NCBI RefSeq assembly: GCF_004116455.1
Contig: NZ_PDJU01000012.1
Location: 1 to 64,000, forward strand
DNA length: 64,000 nucleotides
Origin: Arcobacter sp. F155
GTDB taxonomy: Bacteria; Campylobacterota; Campylobacteria; Campylobacterales; Arcobacteraceae
Direction: 5' to 3'
Under the pieces are notes generated by a model. That model did no database searches. It had not been told where the DNA came from and worked only from the letters and a program-made list of their open reading frames with translations. Made by a program: the position numbers and the translations under genes. Positions 46,267 through 55,464 of this stretch are shown here, one piece after another. The first letter of the stretch is position 1, and the number at the start of each line of letters is the position of its first letter.

Positions 46267-47373
46267 ATGAAAAAGATTAGCATTTTAACTTGTGCATTAT
46301 TATTAGGAACATCAACACTGTTCGCGGCAGATACAATTGATGAGGCATTTAAAAGTGGAACAGTAAGTGGAGATATTACTGTGCATACAGTTAAGTATGA
46401 TAATGAAGGTGTTGCAGATTCTGGATTTACAGCTGGTACAGTTGGTTTAGCTTATGAAACTGGAACATTTAATGGATTAAGTGCAAAAATGGCTTTTAGA
46501 GCAAACCATGAATTTTCAGAGGTGGAAGAGGATGATTATGAGGGTTCATTTGCCCACGATGCTCTTATGACTGAAGCATACTTAAAGTATGCAAATGAGT
46601 CTTTCTCTCTTACTGCTGGTAGACAAGCAATTGATTTAGAGTGGTTAGGAGATTATAATGAAGCAGTTGTTGCAGCTATTACAGTAGTACCAGATACAAC
46701 AATAGTTTTAGGATATACAGATAGACAAGCAGCATCTGATGAAGATGAAAGTAGTGATTTCACAGAATTAACAGAAGATGGTGCATATGTACTAGATGTA
46801 AAATATAATGGTATTGAGTCTTTAGAAATCAATCCTTATGCATACACTGCGCCAGATGCTGTTGATTTTTATGGATTAAAGACTTCATTCTCAACTGATA
46901 TGTTCTCAGCCGTAGCTCATTACGCTGGAAGTAGTGTTGATTCTGCGATGAAAGATGCAACAACTGATGATGGTAATATCTTAAATCTTGAAGTAGGGGC
47001 TTCAATTGAAGACTTCTCAGCGGCACTTGGATATATCAAAACTGATAAAGATTATGGAGTTGGTTTAATGGATACATATGGTGATAACATTAACCTAATG
47101 GATTCAGGTAACCAAATTTATGCAGCAGATGCAAAAACTATTTATGCTTCATTAGGATATGAAATTGCAGGTGTTGGATTAGGGGCATTATATTCTGATA
47201 CAGAGTATGGAGCAGATGAGTTTGATGAAAAAGAGTTAAATATTACTGTTTCTTACTCTTTTACTGATTCATTAAGTGTTGGATTATTATATGCTGATAT
47301 TGATGCAGACAGTGATGATGCAGACTCTAATGACAGTACTTATGGAAGTTTAACACTATCATATACATTTTAA
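46267..47373 (+). CDS. outer membrane porin
   Basis: A 368-residue protein with signal peptide KKISILTCALLLGTSTLFAA and then a beta-barrel of alternating residues, acidic loops (EVEEDDYEG, SDEDESSD) and a terminal strand ending in Phe (SLTLSYTF), the BAM-recognition signal. The KSGTVSGDI opening and TAGRQAIDLEWLGDYNE motif are typical of the campylobacterial major outer-membrane/Opr porins. AAAGGAG precedes the ATG. It is probably an abundant general porin. Confidence 0.88.
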   Translation: MKKISILTCALLLGTSTLFAADTIDEAFKSGTVSGDITVHTVKYDNEGVADSGFTAGTVGLAYETGTFNGLSAKMAFRANHEFSEVEEDDYEGSFAHDALMTEAYLKYANESFSLTAGRQAIDLEWLGDYNEAVVAAITVVPDTTIVLGYTDRQAASDEDESSDFTELTEDGAYVLDVKYNGIESLEINPYAYTAPDAVDFYGLKTSFSTDMFSAVAHYAGSSVDSAMKDATTDDGNILNLEVGASIEDFSAALGYIKTDKDYGVGLMDTYGDNINLMDSGNQIYAADAKTIYASLGYEIAGVGLGALYSDTEYGADEFDEKELNITVSYSFTDSLSVGLLYADIDADSDDADSNDSTYGSLTLSYTF

Positions 47374-47381
47374 TTAAAAAA

Positions 47382-47404
47382 CTAAGAGGCTTACCTCTTA
47401 GTTT
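47382..47404 (+). terminator. porin terminator, shared with mnmA
   Basis: CTAAGAGG (47382-47389), CTTA, CCTCTTAG (47394-47401), then TTTTATT, with AAAAAA before the stem. It therefore ends both the porin and the convergent mnmA gene. Confidence 0.88.
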
Positions 47405-47406
47405 TA

Positions 47407-48453
47407 TTATGAAGTAGATTTAATCCAAGCACTTCCAATAACTTTATTTCCTTCATAGAAAACAGCTAATTGACCAGCTGCAACTGAAAATGCAGGTTCT
47501 GTTAGAGAAATCTTTGCTTTATTATCTTCAATTGTTACTTTACAAGGAACTGAAACTGACCTATATCTTAGTTTTACAGTACATTCAAACTCTTTTTCAT
47601 CAATAAACATATTTAAGTTTTCAGCTTCTACACTGTTTACTTCTAAAGCTTGTTTTTTACCTACAATGATTGTATTATTCTTTGGGTTTAGTTTTGTAAC
47701 AAAATGAGGTTCTTGGGCTCCATAAACTGTGAAACCTCTTCTTTTCCCAATTGTATAGTGCATATAACCTTTATGCTCCCCTACAATATTTCCTTTTTCA
47801 TCTAAAACTTTTCCTGGAATTTCAATGTTTGCATGTCTTTTTACAACATCTGTGTAAACAGTCTCAACAAAACAAATCTCTTGAGATTCATTTTTTTCTG
47901 TAATTCTTTTATAAGCTTTATCAAGCTTTGCACCAAATTTAATGATATCTTCTTTTTTATAAGTACTTAATGGAAACATCATATATGGTAAGGCTTCTTT
48001 ATCTACTTGTGATAAAAAATAGCTTTGATCTTTTGTATTATCATCAGCTTCATAGATAAACTTTCCATCTGTTTTTACATAGTGACCTGTAGCTAAATAT
48101 GAAGCATTATGTTCTTTTGCAAAATCAAGCATAGCTCCAAATTTAATTTGTCTATTACATTTTACACATGGGTTTGGTGTTGTACCTTCTAAGTAAGAAT
48201 CAACAAAATAGTCATATACTTCTTCTTCAAATTTTTTTGATAAATCTAATACATGATATTTGATATTTAAAAATTTTGCTACATCTTCAATATAAGATAG
48301 ATTTTGCTCATGATATCCATCAGTTCTATTGTGAAGTTTTAAGTAACATCCCTCAACTTCGAAACCTTCTTTTTGAAGCATATAGGCTGTAACGGAAGAA
48401 TCAATTCCTCCGCTCATGCCTACCATAACTTTTTTATTTTTATTTGTAGTCAC
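47407..48453 (-). CDS. mnmA: tRNA 2-thiouridylase MnmA, campylobacterial type (second of two)
   Basis: MnmA thiolates U34 of tRNA Lys, Glu and Gln. This 348-residue copy has the ATP loop GMSGGIDSSV, the catalytic Cys in NPCVKCNRQIKFG near residue 100, the persulfide Cys in SQEICFVE near residue 194, and the MHYTIGKRRGF segment. The N-terminal GCYLKLHNRTDGYHEQN replaces the FMRNW motif of most MnmAs and resembles the Campylobacter protein. It overlaps the preceding mnmA by 14 nt. Confidence 0.88.
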   Translation of the reverse strand: MTTNKNKKVMVGMSGGIDSSVTAYMLQKEGFEVEGCYLKLHNRTDGYHEQNLSYIEDVAKFLNIKYHVLDLSKKFEEEVYDYFVDSYLEGTTPNPCVKCNRQIKFGAMLDFAKEHNASYLATGHYVKTDGKFIYEADDNTKDQSYFLSQVDKEALPYMMFPLSTYKKEDIIKFGAKLDKAYKRITEKNESQEICFVETVYTDVVKRHANIEIPGKVLDEKGNIVGEHKGYMHYTIGKRRGFTVYGAQEPHFVTKLNPKNNTIIVGKKQALEVNSVEAENLNMFIDEKEFECTVKLRYRSVSVPCKVTIEDNKAKISLTEPAFSVAAGQLAVFYEGNKVIGSAWIKSTS

Positions 48454-49537
48454 TTATAAAACCACCACCAAGACAATACTGTCCATCATATAAAACAAGA
48501 CTTTGTCCTAGTGTAACAGCTCTTTGAGGTTTATCAAATTTAACTAAAACTTTATCTTCATTTATTTCAACTACTGTACAAGCTTGCTTTTGTTGTCTAT
48601 ATCTTATTTGAGCTACTAATTTATCACCAATTTTGGGTGCCTCTTCAAGTACCCAGTGCATATGAGAAGCTTTAACTGTTTCACTCATAAGTAGTGGATG
48701 GTTTGTATCTTGAACTACTGTTAAGGTATTATCTTCGATATTTTTCTTTGCAGCATACCATGATTTGTGAGTGTTATTCTCACCTTCAAGTCCTTTGATT
48801 CCACCAAGTCCAATACCTTTTCTTTGACCTAATGTGTAACAAATAAGACCTTTGTGCTGTCCTAAAACTTTTCCATTTTCATCTATCATATCACCAGGAA
48901 TTGCTTTTAAGTGTTGAGTAATAAAATCATCAAATCTTTGGTTCCCAATAAAACAAATACCTGTACTATCTTTTTTATCACTTACAGGTAGGTTATTTTC
49001 TCTTGCTATTTCCCTAACTTCTGTTTTTGTTAAATCACCAAGTGGGAACATTGCATGACTTAGCTGTTCACTTGAAAGAGCATGTAAGAAATATGATTGG
49101 TCTTTTGAACTATCCTTTGGCGTATCTAGTACATAATGGTCTTTATATTTAGCAATCTTTGCATAATGACCAGTTGCAATCATATCTGCACCCATTTTCT
49201 TTGCTTCATTTAAAAATACATTAAATTTAATCTCTCTATTACAAAGAATATCTGGGTTTGGAGTAAGTCCTTTTTTTAAACCTTCTAAAAATACATCAAA
49301 TACTTTTGTTCTGTACTCTTCTACAAAGTCTTTACCTTTTACTTCAATACCGATTAGTTCTCCAACTCTTTTTGCATCTTCAAACTCAATTCTGTTAGGA
49401 CATTGGCTACCTTTGATACCATACTCCCAGTTTCGCATAAATAAGCCTACTACATCATAGCCTTGTTGTTTTAATAGTAATGCTGTAACAGAAGAGTCAA
49501 CACCACCTGACATACCAACAACAACTTTCTTTTTCAT
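48440..49537 (-). CDS. mnmA: tRNA 2-thiouridylase MnmA, general bacterial type (first of two)
   Basis: A 365-residue MnmA transcribed first of the tandem. It has GMSGGVDSSVTALLL, GLFMRNWEYGIKG (the usual motif), the catalytic Cys in NPDILCNREIKFN near residue 100, and the second Cys in DSTGICFIG near residue 192, plus GQHKGLICYTLGQRKGIGLGG. All active-site residues are intact in both copies. It resembles the MnmA of Firmicutes or Proteobacteria more than the neighbouring copy does. It overlaps that gene by 14 nt, so they are co-translated. Confidence 0.9.
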   Translation of the reverse strand: MKKKVVVGMSGGVDSSVTALLLKQQGYDVVGLFMRNWEYGIKGSQCPNRIEFEDAKRVGELIGIEVKGKDFVEEYRTKVFDVFLEGLKKGLTPNPDILCNREIKFNVFLNEAKKMGADMIATGHYAKIAKYKDHYVLDTPKDSSKDQSYFLHALSSEQLSHAMFPLGDLTKTEVREIARENNLPVSDKKDSTGICFIGNQRFDDFITQHLKAIPGDMIDENGKVLGQHKGLICYTLGQRKGIGLGGIKGLEGENNTHKSWYAAKKNIEDNTLTVVQDTNHPLLMSETVKASHMHWVLEEAPKIGDKLVAQIRYRQQKQACTVVEINEDKVLVKFDKPQRAVTLGQSLVLYDGQYCLGGGFISDYK

Positions 49538-49607
49538 TAGTTAACCTTTCTAAAATTCTTTGAACAAAAGATAATATCTTTTTGTTAAGTATTTATCTTT
49601 GTGTTTT

Positions 49608-50093
49608 TTATAATTTATTCATATAATTTAAAGGAATAATCACTGATTCTCTATTGGCCCAGTCTTTATGAGGAATAATAAGTTTTTCTGTATTTATTTT
49701 TTTATTATCAAAAAATATTATATCTATATCTAAGGTTCTAGGCGCATCTTGAAAGGACCGCTTTCTTCCAAATCTATTCTCTAACCTTTGCATATGTTTT
49801 AAAAACTCATTAGGTGCAAGATTAGTTTTAAGTTGTATTATACCATTTAAAAATGGTTTTTGTTTTAAATATCCAAAAGGAGGATTTAAAAGTAGGGGAG
49901 AAGTTATAAGCAAATCAAATTTGTTATTTTGATTTAGTGATAATAATAGCTTATTAAAAAGCTTTTTAGTATCTCCTATATTTCCCCCAATACCTATGGT
50001 TACAAGATATTTTTTATGTGATTGAAGGTTAAAAACTCTTGGAAAGTTTGTAGAATAAAAAAGGGTTAATTCTTTAGATAATGTTTTTTTCAT
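49608..50093 (-). CDS. folK: 2-amino-4-hydroxy-6-hydroxymethyldihydropteridine pyrophosphokinase
   Basis: FolK transfers pyrophosphate to 6-hydroxymethyl-dihydropterin in folate synthesis. The 161-residue protein has an N-terminal extension of about 28 residues, then IGIGGNIGDTKK, NPPFGYLKQKPFLNG and the signature ENRFGRKRSFQDAPRTLDID with Arg and Asp of the active site. It is slightly longer than E. coli FolK. It lies between mnmA and pepP on the same strand, 63 nt after the latter. Confidence 0.93.
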   Translation of the reverse strand: MKKTLSKELTLFYSTNFPRVFNLQSHKKYLVTIGIGGNIGDTKKLFNKLLLSLNQNNKFDLLITSPLLLNPPFGYLKQKPFLNGIIQLKTNLAPNEFLKHMQRLENRFGRKRSFQDAPRTLDIDIIFFDNKKINTEKLIIPHKDWANRESVIIPLNYMNKL

Positions 50094-50155
50094 AATTTTA
50101 TTTTTAATATAAAACTAATTAAGTTAGTCAAGATTTGTTTTTAACTATTTTAATT

Positions 50156-51181
50156 TTATAAAATCTCTGCCTTTCCATTTTTCATAACAACAGTATCTTC
50201 AATTCTTACTCCAAATTTATTCGGAAGATAAATACCTGGTTCTATAGTAAATACCATATTGTCTTCTATTATTACATCAGATTTACTGTTGATATTTGGG
50301 AATTCATGAATATCAAGTCCCACACCATGACCTGTACTATGAACAAAATATTTTCCATAACCTGCTTTTTCAATTACATCTCTAGTAAGTTTGTCAATTT
50401 CACTAGCTTTCATACCAACTCTTGCTTTAGAAATAGCATTTAGTTGAGCTTTATATACTAAGTCATATATTTTTTGCTCTTTTTTATTTTTAAATTTTTG
50501 TTCCCTTTTAAAATTAAAAGTTTCAAAATCAACATGAGCTGTACAAGTTCTATCGGAACAATATCTTTTATATTTTACTCCAGCATCCACAAGAAGTAAA
50601 TCATGTAGTTTTAGTTTCTTTTTTGTAGGTAGGGCATGGGGTTTTGCTGCATTTTCATTAATAGCTACAATTGGGTCAAAACTTAAATCATATTTTCCTG
50701 TTTGTGACATTTTTTCAATTGCTTTAAAGTGTAAAAAATTTTCTTTTTGATTAAAACCATTTTTTCTAATATATTTAGCCAGTTCTTTAAAACCTTTTTT
50801 ACCTATCATTGAAGCTTTTTTTAGGAACTCAATCTCTTCATCTGTTTTGATTATTCTTTTTAGTTTTGAAAAGTTTTCCCTTTGAATAAACTCTATTTTT
50901 AAACCATTTGTTAGTTTTTGGTGTAAAGAGTAAGTGAAATCATTTGGATCAAATACTATTTTTTTGATTTTAGATTTTTTCAATACTTTTTGAGCATCTT
51001 TTACTAAATCAGAACTCTCTATAACTTGACAATTTTTTGCATACTCTTTAGCTTCAATTGTATATCTAGCATCTGTGATAAAAAAACTATCTTTTTCTAG
51101 TTTTATAAATATTACATTGTCACAAGAGAATCCACACTCATAGTAGATGGCGTTTTCGTTTAATAATAAATAATTCCTCAT
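50156..51181 (-). CDS. M24 proline peptidase (Xaa-Pro aminopeptidase type)
   Basis: A 341-residue cytoplasmic metallopeptidase. The N-terminal creatinase-like domain (1-115) precedes a pita-bread domain with all five metal ligands: Asp in LLVDAGVKYKRYCSDRTC (two Asp), His in HSTGHGVGLDIHE, Glu in FTIEPGIYLP and Glu in VRIEDTV. It cleaves Xaa-Pro peptides. AroQ is divergent from it, as often in Campylobacterota and Firmicutes (pepQ-aroQ neighbours). Confidence 0.9.
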   Translation of the reverse strand: MRNYLLLNENAIYYECGFSCDNVIFIKLEKDSFFITDARYTIEAKEYAKNCQVIESSDLVKDAQKVLKKSKIKKIVFDPNDFTYSLHQKLTNGLKIEFIQRENFSKLKRIIKTDEEIEFLKKASMIGKKGFKELAKYIRKNGFNQKENFLHFKAIEKMSQTGKYDLSFDPIVAINENAAKPHALPTKKKLKLHDLLLVDAGVKYKRYCSDRTCTAHVDFETFNFKREQKFKNKKEQKIYDLVYKAQLNAISKARVGMKASEIDKLTRDVIEKAGYGKYFVHSTGHGVGLDIHEFPNINSKSDVIIEDNMVFTIEPGIYLPNKFGVRIEDTVVMKNGKAEIL

Positions 51182-51246
51182 AATTCATCTTTCATTAACT
51201 AAATTTTAAATATAATCTTACCCAAAAATCATAAAAGGAATATAAT

Positions 51247-51747
51247 ATGAAAATTGCAGTTATTCAAGGTCCAAATTTAAATATGTTAGGTGTTAGAGAA
51301 CAACATATTTATGGTCCTATGTCTTTAGAACAAATTCATGAACAAATGAAAGCTAGTGCAGCACAAAATGATGTTGAATTAGAGTTTTTCCAATCAAACT
51401 TAGAAGGTGAAATCGTAGATAGAATTCAAGAGTGTTTAGGTACAGTTGATGGTATTTTAATTAATCCAGCAGCATTTTCTCACACATCAATTGCTATTAA
51501 AGATGCACTAAGTGCAGTAAATCTTCCAACTGTAGAAGTACATATTTCAAATATTTATAAAAGAGAAGAGTTTAGACAAAAATCAATCACTGCTGGTGCA
51601 TCAACTGGTGTTATCACAGGATTTGGTCCATTCTCTTACCACTTAGGACTTATCTCTTTAACTCAAATTATTTCAGAAGTTAAAGCAGCTCACCATGCAC
51701 AACAAGAAGCAGCAGCTAAAGCTCAAGCACAAGTAGAAGAGAAGTAA
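51247..51747 (+). CDS. aroQ: 3-dehydroquinate dehydratase type II
   Basis: AroQ dehydrates 3-dehydroquinate in the shikimate pathway. The 166-residue protein has [44 protein letters not shown] (catalytic His) and [13 protein letters not shown], typical of type II. The last 20 residues are an Ala/Gln/Lys tail beyond the usual end. It starts the + strand run aroQ-mqnX-sppA, 3 nt before the next gene. Confidence 0.96.
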   Translation: MKIAVIQGPNLNMLGVREQHIYGPMSLEQIHEQMKASAAQNDVELEFFQSNLEGEIVDRIQECLGTVDGILINPAAFSHTSIAIKDALSAVNLPTVEVHISNIYKREEFRQKSITAGASTGVITGFGPFSYHLGLISLTQIISEVKAAHHAQQEAAAKAQAQVEEK

Positions 51748-51750
51748 TTA

Positions 51751-52980
51751 ATGAAAATTCTAAGTGCCTCATGGATAATAACTTGCAATGAAGATAGTGC
51801 CATCATAAAAGATGGTGCTGTAGTTTTTGATGAAAAAATTATTGATGTGGGTACTAAAGAGTTCATTGAAAATAAATATCCAGAAGTTGAAATTGAGTCT
51901 TTAGGTGAAAACTCAGTTTTAATGCCAGGACTTATAAACTCTCATGTCCATTTAGAGTTCTCTTCAAATGCAACAACTTTAAAATATGGAAACTTTATGC
52001 AGTGGCTAAACTCTGTTATTGCATCAAGAGAAGAGTTAGTTGAAAAAGCAACTAGTAAACTTATCTCTAAAAAGTTATCTAAGATGCTTAAAAGTGGTAC
52101 TACAACAATTGGAGCTATCTCTTCATACTCACTTGATATAGAACCATGTGTGAAAACTCCTATTAATACAGTATTTTTTACTGAAGTAATTGGAAGTAAG
52201 GCTGATATGATAGATAACTTATTTGCAGATTTTAAAGCAAGATTAAATACAGCAAAAAAGAATGAAAGTAAAAATTTTATTCCAGCAATTGCTATTCACT
52301 CTCCATATTCAGTACATCCATTTTTAGTAAGGGAGACTTTAAATCTAGCAAGAGAAGATAAGTTAGCAGTAAGTTCACACTTTTTAGAATCTCCAGAAGA
52401 GTTTGAGTGGTTACATCGTGATGAGGGTGGTTTTTTAGAGTTTTTCAAAAACTTTTTAGGACAAGAAAAAAGTGTTACAAAACCAATGGAGTTTTTAAAT
52501 CAATTTAAAGATATAGATAACCTATCATTTACTCACTGTGTGGAAGCAAGTGACAATGACTTAAAAAAGATAAAAGAGTTAAATGCTTTTGTAAATCATT
52601 GTGTAACTTCAAATAGATTGTTAAACAACACAAAGTTAGATATAGATAGATTAATTGATTTAAAAGTACCATTTACAATTGGTACAGATGGACTTAGTTC
52701 AAATAACTCTTTATCAATGTTTGATGAGTTAAGAAATTGTTTAATGATGCATGTGGATAAAAATCCAATTTCCTTTTCAAAAAGTTTACTTCAAGCGGCA
52801 ACTATAAATGGTGCAAAAGCTTTAGGTTTACAAAAAGGACAATTAGTAAAAGAAAAAGATGCAGATATTATAGCAATCAACTTACCAGATAATATCAAAG
52901 ATGAAGAGGATTTATGTATGAATGTAATTTTACATACTAAGTTTGTAAGTAAAGTTTTTATTGGAGGACAAAATGCTTAA
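51751..52980 (+). CDS. amidohydrolase, aminofutalosine deaminase type
   Basis: A 409-residue metal hydrolase of the SsnA/TRZ family. Metal ligands are the H-x-H in LINSHVHLEFSS, a His near 204 in AVSSHFLES, another His in SFTHCVE and Asp in IGTDGLSSNNSLSMFDE. In Campylobacterota this type is the MqnX aminofutalosine deaminase of the alternative menaquinone pathway, so that is the likely job; assignment rests on family resemblance and taxon. It overlaps sppA by 8 nt. Confidence 0.78.
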   Translation: MKILSASWIITCNEDSAIIKDGAVVFDEKIIDVGTKEFIENKYPEVEIESLGENSVLMPGLINSHVHLEFSSNATTLKYGNFMQWLNSVIASREELVEKATSKLISKKLSKMLKSGTTTIGAISSYSLDIEPCVKTPINTVFFTEVIGSKADMIDNLFADFKARLNTAKKNESKNFIPAIAIHSPYSVHPFLVRETLNLAREDKLAVSSHFLESPEEFEWLHRDEGGFLEFFKNFLGQEKSVTKPMEFLNQFKDIDNLSFTHCVEASDNDLKKIKELNAFVNHCVTSNRLLNNTKLDIDRLIDLKVPFTIGTDGLSSNNSLSMFDELRNCLMMHVDKNPISFSKSLLQAATINGAKALGLQKGQLVKEKDADIIAINLPDNIKDEEDLCMNVILHTKFVSKVFIGGQNA

Positions 52981-53863
52981 TTTTTTTAAAAAACTTTTTT
53001 ATCCTATTATTGCTATTTTAGATTTTATTACGAAATATTTTAAGACAATAGTTTTCTTAACAATTGTTTATTACTTTGTATCAACTTCAAATGAAGCAAA
53101 TATTCAAGAAGGAAGTTTTGAAACTGCTAATTTACAAAAGATAGAACTATATGGTCCTATTTTAGATTCGCAAAAAGTTTTAGCTCAAATAAATGAAGCT
53201 AAAAAGAATAATAACATCAAAGGTGTACTGCTTGATGTAAACTCTCCAGGAGGAGCTGTAGCACCATCTGTTGAAATAGCTTATGCAATTAAAGAGTTAA
53301 ATGCTTTAAAGCCAGTTGTAGCTTATGCAAGTGGTGTTATGGCTAGTGGAAGTTACTACTCTTCTATTTGGGCTAAAGAGATTATTGCAAATCCAGGGTC
53401 TATGGTTGGTTCTATTGGAGTTATTTTTCAAGGAACGAACTTAGAAGAACTAATGGATAAAATTGGTGTAAAAACTCAAACTGTTAAAGCAGGGAAGTTT
53501 AAAGAATCAGGAACACCAACAAGAGCTTGGGCTGATTATGAGAAGGAAGAGTTAGAAAAAGTTATAAATGATACATACAATATGTTTATAACAGATGTAG
53601 CAAATGCAAGAGGTCTAAAAGTTCAAGACCACATAAAATTTGCTGATGCTCATATTTTTACTTCATCTCAAGCAAAAGAGGTTGGATTAGTTGATGAGGT
53701 TAGTACTTTAACTTTTGCTCAAAATAGAGTAATTGAATTATCAGGTATAGTAAATCCTTCTTGGAAAAAAGAGGATAAATTTGATAAGTTCTTAGATAGA
53801 ATAATCCAAGAAACAGTATCTAACTTCTCTGTATTATTTGAGGGTGGGCTAAAAGCTTACTAG
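52973..53863 (+). CDS. sppA: signal peptide peptidase SppA (short, S49)
   Basis: A 296-residue S49 protease anchored by an N-terminal TM helix (about residues 13-35) that digests cleaved signal peptides. The nucleophile Ser lies in GVMASGSYYSS near residue 120, the general base Lys in the KAGKFKESGTP segment near residue 171, and the oxyanion part in VNSPGGAVAPS. The ATG at 52973 is preferred to an in-frame TTG at 52961 because GGAGG (52963-52967) serves it. It overlaps the mqnX-like stop by 8 nt. It is the half-length form, not the 67-kDa tandem. Confidence 0.92.
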   Translation: MLNFFKKLFYPIIAILDFITKYFKTIVFLTIVYYFVSTSNEANIQEGSFETANLQKIELYGPILDSQKVLAQINEAKKNNNIKGVLLDVNSPGGAVAPSVEIAYAIKELNALKPVVAYASGVMASGSYYSSIWAKEIIANPGSMVGSIGVIFQGTNLEELMDKIGVKTQTVKAGKFKESGTPTRAWADYEKEELEKVINDTYNMFITDVANARGLKVQDHIKFADAHIFTSSQAKEVGLVDEVSTLTFAQNRVIELSGIVNPSWKKEDKFDKFLDRIIQETVSNFSVLFEGGLKAY

Positions 53864-53865
53864 AA

Positions 53866-53896
53866 GATAGAATTTTTTAATTCTATCTTTTCTTCT
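53866..53896 (+). terminator. sppA terminator
   Basis: GATAGAATT (53866-53874), TTTT, AATTCTATC (53879-53887), then TTTTCTTCTCTTT. It begins 3 nt after the stop. Confidence 0.82.
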
Positions 53897-53923
53897 CTTT
53901 TTTTTATTACTTTTCAAAAATTG

Positions 53924-53932
53924 TGTTATAAT
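53924..53932 (+). promoter_or_regulatory. extended -10 promoter of the DEAD-box helicase gene
   Basis: TG-T-TATAAT at 53924-53932 is a perfect extended -10 element with no clear -35. The start point near 53940 leaves a leader of about 75 nt before the ATG. Confidence 0.6.
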
Positions 53933-54016
53933 ACGAAAAAATTATAGTAAAAATCTGCATATTCTTCATTTATCACGAATTACTTTTTTAGACTACTAAT
54001 ATATCAAAGGTCATAT

Positions 54017-55399
54017 ATGTCATTTACAAAATTAGGGTTAAATCCTAATATTTTAAAAGCGATTGAAGAGCAAGGTTATACAAAACCTACTTTAATCCAA
54101 GAGCAAGCTATTCCAAAAGTTTTGGAAAAAAAAGATTTACTTGCAGCTGCACAAACAGGTACAGGTAAAACAGCAGCTTTTACTCTGCCACTTTTAGAGT
54201 TTATGAGTTCAAAACCTCATAAAAAAGAACAAAAGGCTTATATAAAAGCACTAATTTTAGTTCCAACAAGAGAACTAGCACTTCAAGTTTTTGAAAATAT
54301 TCAAGCTTATAGTAAATATCTTCATTTAAAAACAGCCGTAATTTTTGGTGGAGTTGGAATAAATCCACAAAAAGCTAGTTTAAGAAAGGGTGTTGATATC
54401 GTAATTGCAACACCAGGAAGATTAATAGATCATATGTCTCAAAACACTATAGACTTATCAAGGGTTGATTTTTTAGTTCTTGATGAAGCTGATAGAATGT
54501 TAGATATGGGATTTATTCATGATATAAAAAAAGTTGTAGCAAAGGTTCCAAATCATAGACAAACACTACTTTTCTCAGCTACTTTTTCTGATGAAATAAA
54601 AAAGTTATCTAACTCTTTTTTAACAAATCCTCAAACTGTAGAAGTTGCTAGAAGCAATACTTTATCCCAGCAGGTTTCACAAGCTGTTCATTATGTAAGT
54701 AAAGAGAAAAAGAAAAGTCTTTTAGCCTTTTTAATACATACTCAAGAATGGAATCAAGTTTTAGTTTTCACACGTACTAAGCATGGAGCAAATAGATTAA
54801 GTGAGTTTTTAAATAAGAACAATATTTCATCTTTAGCAATTCATGGAAATAAATCACAAGGTGCAAGAACTACAGCTCTAAAAGATTTTAAGTCAAAGAA
54901 AATTAGAGTACTTGTAGCAACTGATATTGCTGCACGTGGTATTGATATTGAACTATTACCTCATGTTATTAATTATGAATTACCAAATGTACCAGAAGAC
55001 TATGTTCACAGAATTGGAAGAACAGGTAGAGCAGGGAATGTAGGAGAGGCATTATCTTTAGTTTGTGATGAGGAAGCTCAATTTCTAGAAGATATTGAAA
55101 AGCTAACAAAAACAACTATTCCCGTTAGAGATGTAGAAGGTTTTACTCTTAGTTCATTAAAAAAGCCAAAGAAAACATCAAATACAAAAAATAAAAATAG
55201 TAAAAGAAACTCTACTAAAACAAATGAAAGAAGAACAAAACCAAGTTCAAATAAAAGAGCTAAACATAGCGAAAAAAAAGATTTTAAAAAAGAAGTAGAA
55301 GAGTTTATAGATAATAGAAAAAGACAGACTTCTAAAAGAAATTCAAACAGAAAAATTACAGGTAATTATAGAAAAGGACAAGGTAGTAAAAGTAAATAA
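54017..55399 (+). CDS. rhlE: DEAD-box RNA helicase (RhlE type)
   Basis: A 460-residue ATP-dependent RNA helicase. Motifs in order: Q motif [21 protein letters not shown] (residues about 43-51), Ia [44 protein letters not shown] and [14 protein letters not shown] near residue 336. The last 85 residues are Lys/Arg/Ser/Asn-rich and disordered, serving RNA binding. The shape is RhlE rather than DbpA or CsdA. It is monocistronic with a long leader and a bidirectional terminator. Confidence 0.9.
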   Translation: MSFTKLGLNPNILKAIEEQGYTKPTLIQEQAIPKVLEKKDLLAAAQTGTGKTAAFTLPLLEFMSSKPHKKEQKAYIKALILVPTRELALQVFENIQAYSKYLHLKTAVIFGGVGINPQKASLRKGVDIVIATPGRLIDHMSQNTIDLSRVDFLVLDEADRMLDMGFIHDIKKVVAKVPNHRQTLLFSATFSDEIKKLSNSFLTNPQTVEVARSNTLSQQVSQAVHYVSKEKKKSLLAFLIHTQEWNQVLVFTRTKHGANRLSEFLNKNNISSLAIHGNKSQGARTTALKDFKSKKIRVLVATDIAARGIDIELLPHVINYELPNVPEDYVHRIGRTGRAGNVGEALSLVCDEEAQFLEDIEKLTKTTIPVRDVEGFTLSSLKKPKKTSNTKNKNSKRNSTKTNERRTKPSSNKRAKHSEKKDFKKEVEEFIDNRKRQTSKRNSNRKITGNYRKGQGSKSK

Positions 55400-55400
55400 A

Positions 55401-55435
55401 AAAAGGCAAGGTGTGTGATTCCTTGCCTTTTTTCT
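55401..55435 (+). terminator. bidirectional terminator between rhlE and ackA
   Basis: AAAAGGCAAGG (55401-55411), nine-nt loop, CCTTGCCTTTT (55421-55431) and further T. A/T arms give a T-run on each strand. Confidence 0.92.
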
Positions 55436-55464
55436 TTTCCCTAGTATGAGTGAGGAGTAATTTC

